From positions 95,691-159,690 of the forward strand of contig JAQTHT010000002.1 of the NCBI GenBank assembly GCA_029433265.1: a stretch of 64,000 bases of DNA, in the 5' to 3' direction. The stretch is from Leuconostocaceae bacterium ESL0958. Lineage in GTDB: Bacteria > Bacillota > Bacilli > Lactobacillales > Lactobacillaceae. Under the pieces are notes generated by a model. It searched no databases. It had not been told where the DNA came from and saw only the letters and a program-made list of their open reading frames with translations. The stretch's first letter is position 1; each line of letters starts with the position of its first letter. Shown here in pieces: positions 34,438 through 42,067 of the stretch. The position numbers and the translations under genes were made by a program.

Positions 34438-34844
34438 GCTTCTTCTGGTGCATAATTTTTCAAAACACCATTCACAAATTGTGCATCTTCGGGGTCCGCA
34501 AATTCCTTTGCTAACTCGACTGCTTCATCGACAACCACGCGGTAGGGCGTCGCCGGGTTTAGTTGCAACTCGTAGGCTGCAATGCGCAAAATGACCCGAG
34601 GCACCCGGGCCAAACGGTCAATTCGCCAGCCCGCCGCCAAGTGCTGGCCTAAGTCAGCATCCAAGCTATCTTGGGCTGCCAACACGCCGTTGACCACCTG
34701 TGGCAAAAAGGCCTGGTAGTCTGCATCAGCGACGACTTGGTCGTAGAGCAAGTCCATTTCCGCTTCCGCTGGCCGTTGGTTTACGCAGGCGAAGAGAATT
34801 TGCATCGCTGCGCGGCGCTCTTCGTGTCGGGAGAGTTGATTCAT
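34434..34844 (-). CDS. nusB: Transcription antitermination factor NusB
   Basis: The 136-residue all-helical protein begins SRHEERRAAMQILFAC and ends with NPATPYRVVVDEAVELAKEFADPEDAQFVNGVL, the NusB signature. It binds boxA RNA with NusE for rRNA antitermination. It overlaps the asp23-like gene by four bases (ATGA). Confidence 0.95.
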   Translation of the reverse strand: MNQLSRHEERRAAMQILFACVNQRPAEAEMDLLYDQVVADADYQAFLPQVVNGVLAAQDSLDADLGQHLAAGWRIDRLARVPRVILRIAAYELQLNPATPYRVVVDEAVELAKEFADPEDAQFVNGVLKNYAPEEA

Positions 34845-35287
34845 TGGGCCGCCTCCTCTTCGCTCTGATCAAAGAGATGGTTGGGATCCAAGGCAGTTGC
34901 CTGATCGGGGGCCAGAGCAGCCACGGTTACATTCACCGCGGCTACGTCAATGCCCGCTAAGACAGCCAACTCTTGGTGGACTGCCTGTTGCACGGCAAAG
35001 GCAACCTTTGGCACCACGACCCCGTATTCGAGCACGACGGCCAGGTCCAAAATGAGCTCGTCCCCACTTTGCCGGAGGTTCACTCCTTTTGAACGGCCGG
35101 TCCAGGACAATGAGCGGGGCAAACGGTCGTAAACGGAAGGATGCATGGCCACCACGCCCTCGACTTCCTCAGCCGCATTTTGCGCCATCAGCTCAACCGC
35201 CGTTTTGGCCACCATGGTTTGGCCGTCTGACATTTCTTCTGCCATCAGCAAAAAGTTTTTATTGGTCAATGATCCTTGCTTGGCCAT
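34841..35287 (-). CDS. Asp23/Gls24 family envelope stress protein (YqhY type)
   Basis: The 148-residue protein contains the Asp23 domain: VAKTAVELMAQNAAEEVEGVVAMH and LILDLAVVLEYGVVVPKVAFAVQQAVHQELAVLAGIDVAAVNVTVAAL. YqhY homologues between efp and nusB affect acetyl-CoA carboxylase activity in Bacillus. The start at 35287 follows GGAGGAAG; the frame to 35485 overlaps efp and the intervening terminator and is not coding. Confidence 0.9.
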   Translation of the reverse strand: MAKQGSLTNKNFLLMAEEMSDGQTMVAKTAVELMAQNAAEEVEGVVAMHPSVYDRLPRSLSWTGRSKGVNLRQSGDELILDLAVVLEYGVVVPKVAFAVQQAVHQELAVLAGIDVAAVNVTVAALAPDQATALDPNHLFDQSEEEAAQ

Positions 35288-35317
35288 CTCTTCCTCCAAT
35301 CCATCCGTGAAAAACAA

Positions 35318-35346
35318 AAGACTGCTTGCCAAAGCAAAGCAGTCGC
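35318..35346 (-). terminator. Terminator after efp
   Basis: Stem GACTGCTT / AAGCAGTC with additional GC pairs towards the loop and a T-rich minus-strand tail (TTTTGTTTTT). It would partly separate efp from the asp23-nusB genes. Confidence 0.7.
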
Positions 35347-35351
35347 ATCGC

Positions 35352-35912
35352 TTAGGCCCGACCCTTGTAGGACCCATCTTCTGTGTTGACGATAATGGTC
35401 TCGCCTTCGTTGACGAAGTCTGGCACCGTAATCGTAGCGCCCGTCTCAACTGTAGCTGGCTTACCAGTTCCAGTGGCCGTTGCACCCTTGATACCTGGTT
35501 GCGTTTCTACCACCTTCAGGGAAACGGAAACTGGCAAATCAGCCCCCAGCACTTCGCTGCCGTACATCGTAATCTTGACTTCCATGCCTTCGAGCATGTA
35601 CTTCAAGGCTTCTTCCAAATGGGTATCTGGAATGTTAATTTGTTCAAACGTTTCCGTGTCCATGAAGACCCGGCCATCGTTTTCAGCGTACAAGTAAGAC
35701 ATTGGACGAGTGGTAATCTCGGCCTGTTCAAACTTGTCACCAGGACGGAAGGTTACTTCCTGAACGGCACCCGTCCGCAAGTTCTTCAACTTTGAACGCA
35801 CAAAAGCGGCGCCCTTACCAGGCTTCACGTGCTGGAATTCCAATACACGCCAAATTGAGTTTTGGTACTCAATCGTCAAACCTGTCTTCAAATCATTCAT
35901 GCCAATTGCCAT
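35352..35912 (-). CDS. efp: Elongation factor P
   Basis: The 186-residue protein has the KOW-like N-terminal domain with [12 protein letters not shown], where the lysine at position 33 sits at the tip that contacts the peptidyl-tRNA, and two OB domains ending in the EF-P signature region ([28 protein letters not shown]). EF-P relieves ribosome stalling at polyproline. Confidence 0.96.
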   Translation of the reverse strand: MAIGMNDLKTGLTIEYQNSIWRVLEFQHVKPGKGAAFVRSKLKNLRTGAVQEVTFRPGDKFEQAEITTRPMSYLYAENDGRVFMDTETFEQINIPDTHLEEALKYMLEGMEVKITMYGSEVLGADLPVSVSLKVVETQPGIKGATATGTGKPATVETGATITVPDFVNEGETIIVNTEDGSYKGRA

Positions 35913-36102
35913 GAGTCATATCCCTCGTTTATCAAGTAATTGCTTTTAGTATAACAAAATTTAAAGACAAAAACAGCGTCTTTCTTAGCTCGGTCCTAAC
36001 GATTGGAGAAAGACCGGCAATGCCCGCCCCTTTTGTGGTAAACTGGTGGGTAAGGTTTTCGTTCGTGATAAAAATTTAAAGTAAGAATATTGGAGGAACC
36101 TC

Positions 36103-36318
36103 ATGGTTTTTAAAGTTTACTATCAACCCGATTTGGACCGTAATCCCAAGCGGGAATATACACAATCCCTTTTCTTAGAAGCTGCATCCCAGCCAGAAGC
36201 ACTGGCCTTGGTGCAAGCCAATACAAACTTCAACATCGAAGCTGTTGAAGCGCTTTCTGATGCCGCCCTGGTGTACGAACAGGCCGACCCAGAATTCAAG
36301 TTAACAACTTTTTCATAA
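36103..36318 (+). CDS. rpoY: RNA polymerase epsilon subunit
   Basis: The 71-residue protein (MVFKVYYQPDLDRNPKREYTQSLFLEA ... YEQADPEFKLTTF) matches RpoY (YkzG), a small RNA polymerase subunit of Firmicutes. TTGGAGGAA precedes the ATG. Its position immediately before rnjA is conserved. A possible extended -10 box TGGTAAACT lies at 36036-36044. Confidence 0.92.
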   Translation: MVFKVYYQPDLDRNPKREYTQSLFLEAASQPEALALVQANTNFNIEAVEALSDAALVYEQADPEFKLTTFS

Positions 36319-36321
36319 GCA

Positions 36322-38001
36322 ATGGCCGTTGACATTCAGCCAAACGAGGTCGGCGTTTACGCCCTAGGCGGCCTCGGTGAAATTGGTAAAAACACTTATG
36401 GTATCGAATACCAAGACGAAATCATCGTGGTCGATGCCGGGATTAAGTTCCCAGAAGACGCCTTATTAGGCATTGACTATGTCATTCCCGACTACTCGTA
36501 CTTAGTCGAGAACAAAGACCGGGTCAAAGCCCTGGTCATCACCCACGGACACGAAGACCACATTGGCGCCATTGCCTACTTCTTGCAAGCAGTCAATGTC
36601 CCCGTTTATGCCGGACCTTTGGCCATGGCCTTGATCCGCAATAAGCTCGAAGAGAAGCAACTCTTAAATCGAGCAGAACTACACGAAATTACGGATGGCT
36701 CCACCATCGAATTTGACCAAATGAGTGTTGAATTTGTGCGGACCACCCACTCCATTCCCGACGTCTTTGCGGTGGCAATTAAGACGCCGGTCGGCACGAT
36801 TGTCGAAACGGGCGATTTCAAATTTGACCTGACGCCGACGACCAAGCAGAAGCCTAACCTCTGGTCAATGGCCCGCATTGGCGAAGCCGGCGTACTACTC
36901 TTGATGTCTGACTCGACCAATGCCGAACGGCCGGAGTGGACCAAGTCGGAAGCTTGGGTTCAAAAGACCGTTGATAAGCTCTTCCGGCAGTTGCAACATG
37001 GCCGTATTATTTTTGCGACCTTTGCTTCGAACATGAACCGGATTAAGATGGCGACCGAGGCTGCCATTAAAAACGGCCGTAAGATTGCCGTCTTCGGTCG
37101 TTCCATGGAAGCAGCGATGGCCAACGGCCGGGCCCTAGGCTACCTAGACATTCCAGAAGACGCCCTGGTAGAACAGTCTCAAATTAAGAACATCCCAGAC
37201 GATGAACTCTTGATTATGTCGACCGGCTCCCAGGGAGAATCGATGGCGGCATTGGCTCGCATCGCCAATGGCACCCACAAGCAGGTTAAACTCAAGCCCA
37301 AGGATAACGTGATTTTCTCCTCCTCCCCCATCCCTGGTAACACAGCTTCTGTGAACGCTGTGATTAACAAGTTGGAAGAAGGTGGGGCGAACGTCATTCA
37401 CGGCAAACTCAACAACATCCACACTTCTGGTCACGGTGGCCAAGAAGAGCAAAAGTTGATGCTGTCCTTGATGCAACCCGAATATTTCATGCCGGTCCAC
37501 GGCGAATACCGGATGCTCAAGGTGCACGCTGGTTTGGCCCAGGAATTAGATATTCCGGAAGATCACACCTTCATTTTGGAAAATGGGGACGTGCTAGCCC
37601 TGGATGGGCAGAACCCACCCCGGAATGCTGGCCACTTCCCAGCGGAAGACACCTACATTGATGGTGCTGGCATCGGGGATATCGGTTCCGTCGTCCTGCA
37701 CGATCGGCAAAAGCTATCCGAGGACGGCCTCGTGATCGTCACGGCTACCATTGACTTAAAGAAAAAAGAAATCTTATCTGGTCCTGACATCCTGTCCCGT
37801 GGCTTTGTCTACATGCGGGAGTCTGGCGATCTGATTAATGATGGCCGTCATGTCATCTTTAACACGATTCGCAAGGCCATGTCTGGTAAAAATGCGAACG
37901 AATCAGCCATCCGACAGGCAATCATTGATGATTTAGCAAAGTTCTTGCATCGGGAAACAGCCCGCAAGCCAATGATTTTGCCAATGTTGATTATGATTTA
38001 A
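36322..38001 (+). CDS. rnjA: Ribonuclease J1
   Basis: The 559-residue metallo-beta-lactamase/beta-CASP nuclease begins VGVYALGGLGEIGKNTYGIEY and has the metal motif HGHEDHIG (about residues 74-81), ETGDFKFD and the beta-CASP motif sequence SGHGGQEEQKLML, FMPVHGEYRML. RNase J1 is the main 5'-3' exonuclease and an endonuclease of Firmicutes. The ATG lies 3 bp after the rpoY stop with no visible Shine-Dalgarno sequence, so translation probably depends on coupling to rpoY. Confidence 0.95.
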   Translation: MAVDIQPNEVGVYALGGLGEIGKNTYGIEYQDEIIVVDAGIKFPEDALLGIDYVIPDYSYLVENKDRVKALVITHGHEDHIGAIAYFLQAVNVPVYAGPLAMALIRNKLEEKQLLNRAELHEITDGSTIEFDQMSVEFVRTTHSIPDVFAVAIKTPVGTIVETGDFKFDLTPTTKQKPNLWSMARIGEAGVLLLMSDSTNAERPEWTKSEAWVQKTVDKLFRQLQHGRIIFATFASNMNRIKMATEAAIKNGRKIAVFGRSMEAAMANGRALGYLDIPEDALVEQSQIKNIPDDELLIMSTGSQGESMAALARIANGTHKQVKLKPKDNVIFSSSPIPGNTASVNAVINKLEEGGANVIHGKLNNIHTSGHGGQEEQKLMLSLMQPEYFMPVHGEYRMLKVHAGLAQELDIPEDHTFILENGDVLALDGQNPPRNAGHFPAEDTYIDGAGIGDIGSVVLHDRQKLSEDGLVIVTATIDLKKKEILSGPDILSRGFVYMRESGDLINDGRHVIFNTIRKAMSGKNANESAIRQAIIDDLAKFLHRETARKPMILPMLIMI

Positions 38002-38002
38002 T

Positions 38003-38034
38003 CAGCTGCCCACTAACCGTGGGCGGCTTTTTTA
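38003..38034 (+). terminator. Terminator after rnjA
   Basis: Stem GCTGCCCAC / GTGGGCGGC followed by six T. Confidence 0.88.
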
Positions 38035-38043
38035 TTGATTTTT

Positions 38044-38052
38044 TGCTATCAT
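38044..38052 (+). promoter_or_regulatory. Extended -10 promoter of ppcA
   Basis: TGCTATCAT lies 53 bp before the start codon; a -35 box is not clear. Confidence 0.45.
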
Positions 38053-38104
38053 ATTAGAAAAGCGTCAACAGCCCGTTGACCGATTCGAAAGCGAGGCCCC
38101 CAAC

Positions 38105-39622
38105 ATGAAAAGACGAACGATTCCAGCCATCATGGGTACCCAACACCCGGATAACGCCAATGCCCCCTTTTGGGCCCCCAATCAGAATCCTTTTATCTCC
38201 GCTTATAGCGAAACGACTGAGGCCTATGAAAACTACCGGGCACTCAATGTCGATGAGTACATGTGGGACTGGGAAGGCAAGCATGCTGATGCGGCCGTCA
38301 TCGACCGGTTATTTTCAGCCCATTATGACTATTTCAAGCAAGAACAGTTAGGTCGGGATAAGTTTCTCACCTTCCGCTTCCCTAATATCTGGGAAGAAAA
38401 GGGCTATAACCTGATGCAGGCCATGACCGCCATGCTGTCCTCCGAAGATTTTGCCAATGATTTGGGCTTTGAAGGGCGGCCCTTGTTTGAAGCCATTTTA
38501 CCCATGGCAGAACGGGCCGATCAGATCCTGACCATGCAGGAACTGTTCGAAAAGCTTGCCACCTTCAAGGACCAGGCCTTCACGCCTGGCGAAAAGAATG
38601 CGGCTTACATCGAGATGATTCCGCTCTTTGAAGAGTTTAAAACTCAGTATGGTGCACCTGAAATTTTGAAGGAATACCTGCGCTTGCACCAGGAGCACTT
38701 TGGCTTCCGGCCGGACTATCTCCGGGTCTTTTTGGCCGGTTCGGACTCTGCCCTGTCAGCGGGCCTGCTTTCTTCTCTGATTGGGAATAAACTAGCCCTG
38801 GCCCGCCTCCACCGCTTTGCAGACAGTGAAAACATTGCCATCTATCCGATTTCCGGCACTGGCTCTGCCATCTTCCGAGGCGGACTAGCACCGCACCGCA
38901 TTCAGCGTTACCTGCGCGAATTCCCCGGTGTGCGAACGGCGACCGTGCAGTCTGCCTTCCGCTATGACTTTCCACTAAAAGAAAGCCGGACCGCCATCCA
39001 AACCCTCAAGGAGCAACTTCCAACAGTACCGGCGCTCACCATCGACGTAGCGGACGAAACGCTTTTGAAGACCATTGCCGATCGAGCAGCCCACTACTAT
39101 CAGGAAAGTTTGACGGGCATTGTGGCTGACATGCAGCCAATTTTTGCGGCCTTTCCAAAACGGCGGGACCGCCGCCAGCACGTTGGCGTCCTCGGTTATT
39201 CTCGGGGCGACAGCGAAATGGAGCTGCCCCGCGCAATTAACTTCACGGGTGCCTTCTATTCTGTGGGCCTGCCACCAGAATTTATTGGATTCGGTCGCGC
39301 CCTAGCCAGTCTAGACGAAGCCGAACGGGCAGTCCTCGACCGTTACTACCCAAGCCTGCAAGATGATTTTGCGGAACTGCTAACCTATGTTAGCCCGACC
39401 GCCTTAGCAGCACTGACAGAAGCGAACCCGGCCTGGGCCGCTGTTGCCGAAGATGTCCAGTTCATGGCGGACTATCTCAACCAACCGGCTGGCCCCCAGT
39501 CCAGTGAACAAGTGGAACATGCGGAGCTAGCCCGACAGGTGGTCGCCTACCGGGCTGGTGCACCGGCCGCCATTACAGCGCTCATCAATCAAATGGCGCC
39601 ACTCCGCCATTTCCTAGGCTAA
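38105..39622 (+). CDS. ppcA: Phosphoenolpyruvate carboxylase, archaeal type
   Basis: The 505-residue protein begins RRTIPAIMGTQHPDNANAPFW and continues WDWEGKHADAAVIDRL, the signature of the short archaeal-type PEP carboxylase, half the length of the usual bacterial enzyme and without its N-terminal regulatory parts. Other family segments are VFLAGSDSALSAGL and YPISGTGSAIFRGGLAPHRI. It makes oxaloacetate from PEP and bicarbonate, giving aspartate without a complete TCA cycle. In bacteria this form is known mainly from Leuconostoc, Oenococcus and some clostridia, so it is a useful lineage marker and probably an old transfer. It is monocistronic. Confidence 0.93.
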   Translation: MKRRTIPAIMGTQHPDNANAPFWAPNQNPFISAYSETTEAYENYRALNVDEYMWDWEGKHADAAVIDRLFSAHYDYFKQEQLGRDKFLTFRFPNIWEEKGYNLMQAMTAMLSSEDFANDLGFEGRPLFEAILPMAERADQILTMQELFEKLATFKDQAFTPGEKNAAYIEMIPLFEEFKTQYGAPEILKEYLRLHQEHFGFRPDYLRVFLAGSDSALSAGLLSSLIGNKLALARLHRFADSENIAIYPISGTGSAIFRGGLAPHRIQRYLREFPGVRTATVQSAFRYDFPLKESRTAIQTLKEQLPTVPALTIDVADETLLKTIADRAAHYYQESLTGIVADMQPIFAAFPKRRDRRQHVGVLGYSRGDSEMELPRAINFTGAFYSVGLPPEFIGFGRALASLDEAERAVLDRYYPSLQDDFAELLTYVSPTALAALTEANPAWAAVAEDVQFMADYLNQPAGPQSSEQVEHAELARQVVAYRAGAPAAITALINQMAPLRHFLG

Positions 39623-39635
39623 GCAAGTCCTGCTA

Positions 39636-39644
39636 TGCTATAAT
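39636..39644 (+). promoter_or_regulatory. Extended -10 box between ppcA and the lipid-kinase-like gene
   Basis: TGCTATAAT, a perfect extended -10. The predicted start, near 39651, lies upstream of the hairpin at 39668-39692. Confidence 0.55.
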
Positions 39645-39667
39645 CAACTTATCTGAATGGTCAAAAT

Positions 39668-39692
39668 CGAAAGCATGCTGGGCATGCTTTTT
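39668..39692 (+). terminator. Terminator/attenuator hairpin before the lipid-kinase-like gene
   Basis: Stem AAAGCATGC / GCATGCTTT, loop TGG, followed by a T run. It ends ppcA transcripts and would also stop most transcripts begun at 39651, before the coding start at 39709. Confidence 0.75.
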
Positions 39693-39708
39693 TTACGGAC
39701 TTTTACTT

Positions 39709-40614
39709 ATGGAAAGCGCACAAATTCTCATTGATCACAATTGCATCAACGAAAAAGAACAGCGGCAGTTGGCAGCCTTACAATCAGCCCTAGCAGGCCA
39801 GCCAGCAGTGGCCGAGGTTGAAACTAGTAGCAAGGAACAGCCTGTGCAGCGAATTGCCAAACGCTGGGTTCATGCTGACCAACAGCAAGGACAGCCGACC
39901 CTGGTTATCGGTAACCAGGCCACGCTCAATGCCGTCTTGAACGTTTACTGCCAGGGCGAGTTAGACCGGCCAAAGCCACTAGCCTTCGTCGAATGGCCAG
40001 CCAAGCATGCTAGTGGCCAAGCAGTCGCAGCAGCGGTGGGCCAGGTGCTCAACCAAGGGCAACTGCAAGCACAAGTGATCGGCAAAATTGCGGGACTGAT
40101 TCCAAAGGAAGGCCAAGCCTATTTCGTCCAGCAAATGCAGGTCGGCAGCGACTGGTCCGCTCTGTTTAACCGGCAATCGCAAGAAAAAAAGGCAGGCCCA
40201 GGTATTCTGCGGCAAAGTATGCACTATCTGTCCCAGAAATCGACCCAGCTGGTGCCCCTGACCTTTTCCTGGACCTATCAAACAGCAACGAACTATCAGC
40301 AAGAAGCCGCCACCATTTCCTGGCAACTAACCTTAGCGGCGGACCAAGCGACCCTGTACTTTTTGCCAAAAATGCCCTGGCCGAAACTAGTGCTTGCTTA
40401 CCGACAAGGTCAAAAAGAGCCGTCGGCTACCAGCCGGCGGGGCCTAACAAAAAAGGCCATCCCATCTGGGACGACCTTTGCCATTCACGACCTCCAGTCC
40501 GTACGGCTGGATGGTCGCCCGATCCAAAGTGGCGCCTATCACTTTACCTTCGAAACGGTCAACTATCCCTTTATCACCCTCCCCCAGAACAAAAAGCAGC
40601 TGTCTAACGAATGA
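39709..40614 (+). CDS. Degenerate diacylglycerol/lipid kinase-like protein
   Basis: The 301-residue protein aligns by eye with DgkB/YegS lipid kinases in order: an N-terminal strand and helix (ILIDHNCINEKEQRQLAAL), a segment TLVIGNQATLNAVLNVY where active enzymes have GGDGT(L/I)NEV(V)NG, PLAFVEWPAKHASGQAV where they have LG(V/I)(I/L)P-GTxNDFAR, and a C-terminal beta-rich domain ending with a D-G strand pair. The nucleotide-binding glycines and the Asp of GGDGT, and the Asp of TxND, are all missing (residues 68-72 and 97-103), so it is probably catalytically dead. No good ribosome binding site precedes the ATG. The family link is inference from pattern, not a search. Confidence 0.6.
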   Translation: MESAQILIDHNCINEKEQRQLAALQSALAGQPAVAEVETSSKEQPVQRIAKRWVHADQQQGQPTLVIGNQATLNAVLNVYCQGELDRPKPLAFVEWPAKHASGQAVAAAVGQVLNQGQLQAQVIGKIAGLIPKEGQAYFVQQMQVGSDWSALFNRQSQEKKAGPGILRQSMHYLSQKSTQLVPLTFSWTYQTATNYQQEAATISWQLTLAADQATLYFLPKMPWPKLVLAYRQGQKEPSATSRRGLTKKAIPSGTTFAIHDLQSVRLDGRPIQSGAYHFTFETVNYPFITLPQNKKQLSNE

Positions 40615-40664
40615 TCTGAACCCAAAATTTCGGGGTTCAAATCAGAATAGACAGCTGCTTTTTT
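40591..40664. terminator. Bidirectional terminator with nested palindrome
   Basis: The outer stem AAAAAGCAGCTGTCT / AGACAGCTGCTTTTT (40591-40605, 40649-40663) encloses a second hairpin, TGAACCC / GGGTTCA. It serves both the convergent lipid-kinase-like gene, whose last eight codons it includes, and metK. Confidence 0.85.
40611..40645 (+). repeat. 35-bp palindromic repeat, copy A
   Basis: It is identical at 30 of 35 positions to 63122-63156. Both copies have the core AAATTTCGGGG, and both sit inside the loop of a bidirectional terminator. Confidence 0.75.
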
Positions 40665-40669
40665 GATGC

Positions 40670-41842
40670 TTACGATTGCAATTTTTTAACCAAGTCTTGA
40701 ATAGCCGGCACCTGATCCAAGGCTTCCCAAGGCAGATCGAGATCTGGTCGACCAAAGTGGCCGTAAGCGGCCGTTTGTTGGTAAATCGGCCGTTGTAAGT
40801 CCAGGCTCTGAATAATTGCCAGTGGTCGGAAGTCAAAGAGTTGGTCGACCACCGCTTGAATCACCGAGTCCGCTACCTTAGCGGTACCAAAGGTCGTCAC
40901 ATTGAGGGAAACGGGGGCTGCCACGCCAATGGCATAGGCTACCTGCAACTCAACCTTGTCAGCTAAACCGGCCGCAACCAAGTTTTTGGCGACGTAGCGG
41001 GCATAGTAAGCGCCGGACCGGTCGACCTTCGTAGCATCCTTACCAGAAAAGGCGCCGCCGCCATGATGGGCGGCCCCACCGTAGGTGTCCACAATGATTT
41101 TGCGACCAGTCAAGCCAGAGTCAGCTTGGGGGCCGCCCAGTACAAAGCGACCAGAAGGATTAATATAAAACTGGGTCTGTTCATCGACTAAGTCGGCTGG
41201 CAGGACGGCATCCAGCACCAACTTCTTCATATCCGCCCGTAAGTTAGCCAAGCTGACCTGCTCGTCGTGCTGGGTTGATAGCACAACCGCTGCAATCCGT
41301 TCCACCTGACCCTCGTCATCCAACGCTAAACTCACTTCCGCCTTCGCATCCGGTCGTAGGTAGGTCACCTGTTCGCTTTCTCGCACTGCCCGAATTTGCC
41401 GCATCAATTGATGGGAAAGGTCCAAGGCCAGCGGTAAATAGTCAGCCGTTTCATTCGTGGCATAGCCAAAGACCATCCCCTGATCGCCGGCCCCCAACTG
41501 GTCTGGGTCATCTTCTGCAACATCCACTGCTTGGGCAATATCGGCCGACTGCTCCACGATTTTATTGGAAACATTGATGGCATCAGCCGCAAAGCCATAT
41601 TCCGGCTGGTCGTAGCCAATGGCCCGGACCGTATCAACGGCAATTTGGCGGATATTGACATAGGCGGTCGTAGATAATTCTCCAAAAATAGAGACATCCC
41701 CGGTCGAAGTGGTGACCTCAATGGCCGCACGAGCCTGGGGGTCTTTGGCCAAAACCGCATCCAAAATGGCATCGGCAATTTGATCGGCCACTTTATCTGG
41801 GTGGCCGTTAGCAACGGATTCAGCAGTAAAATATTTCGTCAT
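40670..41842 (-). CDS. metK: S-adenosylmethionine synthase
   Basis: The 390-residue enzyme shows [28 protein letters not shown], the ATP-site motif [12 protein letters not shown] and the P-loop-like [15 protein letters not shown]. It makes SAM from methionine and ATP. The start at 41842 has GAGGGAG upstream; the frame extends 5 codons further without support. A SAM riboswitch with a terminator precedes it, so synthesis is shut down when SAM is plentiful. Confidence 0.96.
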   Translation of the reverse strand: MTKYFTAESVANGHPDKVADQIADAILDAVLAKDPQARAAIEVTTSTGDVSIFGELSTTAYVNIRQIAVDTVRAIGYDQPEYGFAADAINVSNKIVEQSADIAQAVDVAEDDPDQLGAGDQGMVFGYATNETADYLPLALDLSHQLMRQIRAVRESEQVTYLRPDAKAEVSLALDDEGQVERIAAVVLSTQHDEQVSLANLRADMKKLVLDAVLPADLVDEQTQFYINPSGRFVLGGPQADSGLTGRKIIVDTYGGAAHHGGGAFSGKDATKVDRSGAYYARYVAKNLVAAGLADKVELQVAYAIGVAAPVSLNVTTFGTAKVADSVIQAVVDQLFDFRPLAIIQSLDLQRPIYQQTAAYGHFGRPDLDLPWEALDQVPAIQDLVKKLQS

Positions 41843-41877
41843 GGTACACTCCCTCATTGACTAACAACTATCAAGGC

Positions 41878-41913
41878 AAAAAAAGAGACCCACTTGATAA
41901 ACAAAAGTAGGTC
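41878..41913 (-). terminator. Terminator (expression platform) of the metK riboswitch
   Basis: Stem GACCTACTT / AAGTGGGTC (41913-41905, 41895-41887) followed by T residues on the minus strand. A competing 11-bp antiterminator pairs 41928-41918 with 41907-41896. Confidence 0.85.
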
Positions 41914-41923
41914 AGTGCTTTGT

Positions 41924-42002
41924 CTATCTTACAGAATTACCACCGTGCGACTGCCGGTTGGTGCAGGATCATTGTGCTGTATCACTTCCCTGCTCTTGAT
42001 AG
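41924..42002 (-). promoter_or_regulatory. SAM riboswitch (S-box/SAM-I-like aptamer, compact)
   Basis: The 79-nt RNA has P1 (CUAUC/GAUAG), the conserved AUCAAGAG junction, P2a (CAGG/CCUG), P2b (GUG/CAC) with loop AUACAG, AAUGA before the 3' side of P2, P3 (CACC/GGUG) and GGUGGUAAUUC, the counterpart of the SAM-I GGUGCUAAUUC. The P2 loop UACAG is complementary to CUGUA just before the 3' strand of P1, which gives a pseudoknot. P4 appears to be missing. The 3' strand of P1 is shared with the antiterminator, so SAM binding should favour termination before metK. Confidence 0.78.
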
Positions 42003-42014
42003 TTATGAAATTGA

Positions 42015-42042
42015 TTGTTGGTTTTAGTTTACATGATAAAAT
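42015..42042 (+). promoter_or_regulatory. Promoter of the membrane protein gene
   Basis: TTGTTG (42015-42020), 16-bp spacer, TAAAAT (42037-42042). It overlaps the divergent metK promoter. Confidence 0.5.
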
Positions 42043-42054
42043 AGAAAATAGCAA
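42026..42054 (-). promoter_or_regulatory. Promoter of metK
   Basis: On the minus strand TTGCTA (42054-42049), 17-bp spacer, TAAACT (42031-42026). Transcription would begin about 20 nt before the riboswitch. Confidence 0.5.
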
Positions 42055-42067
42055 ACGAGGAGGACTT

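Noticed and set aside
35288..35485. Upstream extension of the Asp23-like protein
   Set aside because: It overlaps the end of efp and a terminator hairpin and does not resemble the family.
41894..42067. N-terminal extension of the membrane protein gene
   Set aside because: It covers the metK riboswitch and promoter on the other strand, while a strong ribosome binding site precedes the ATG at 42068.
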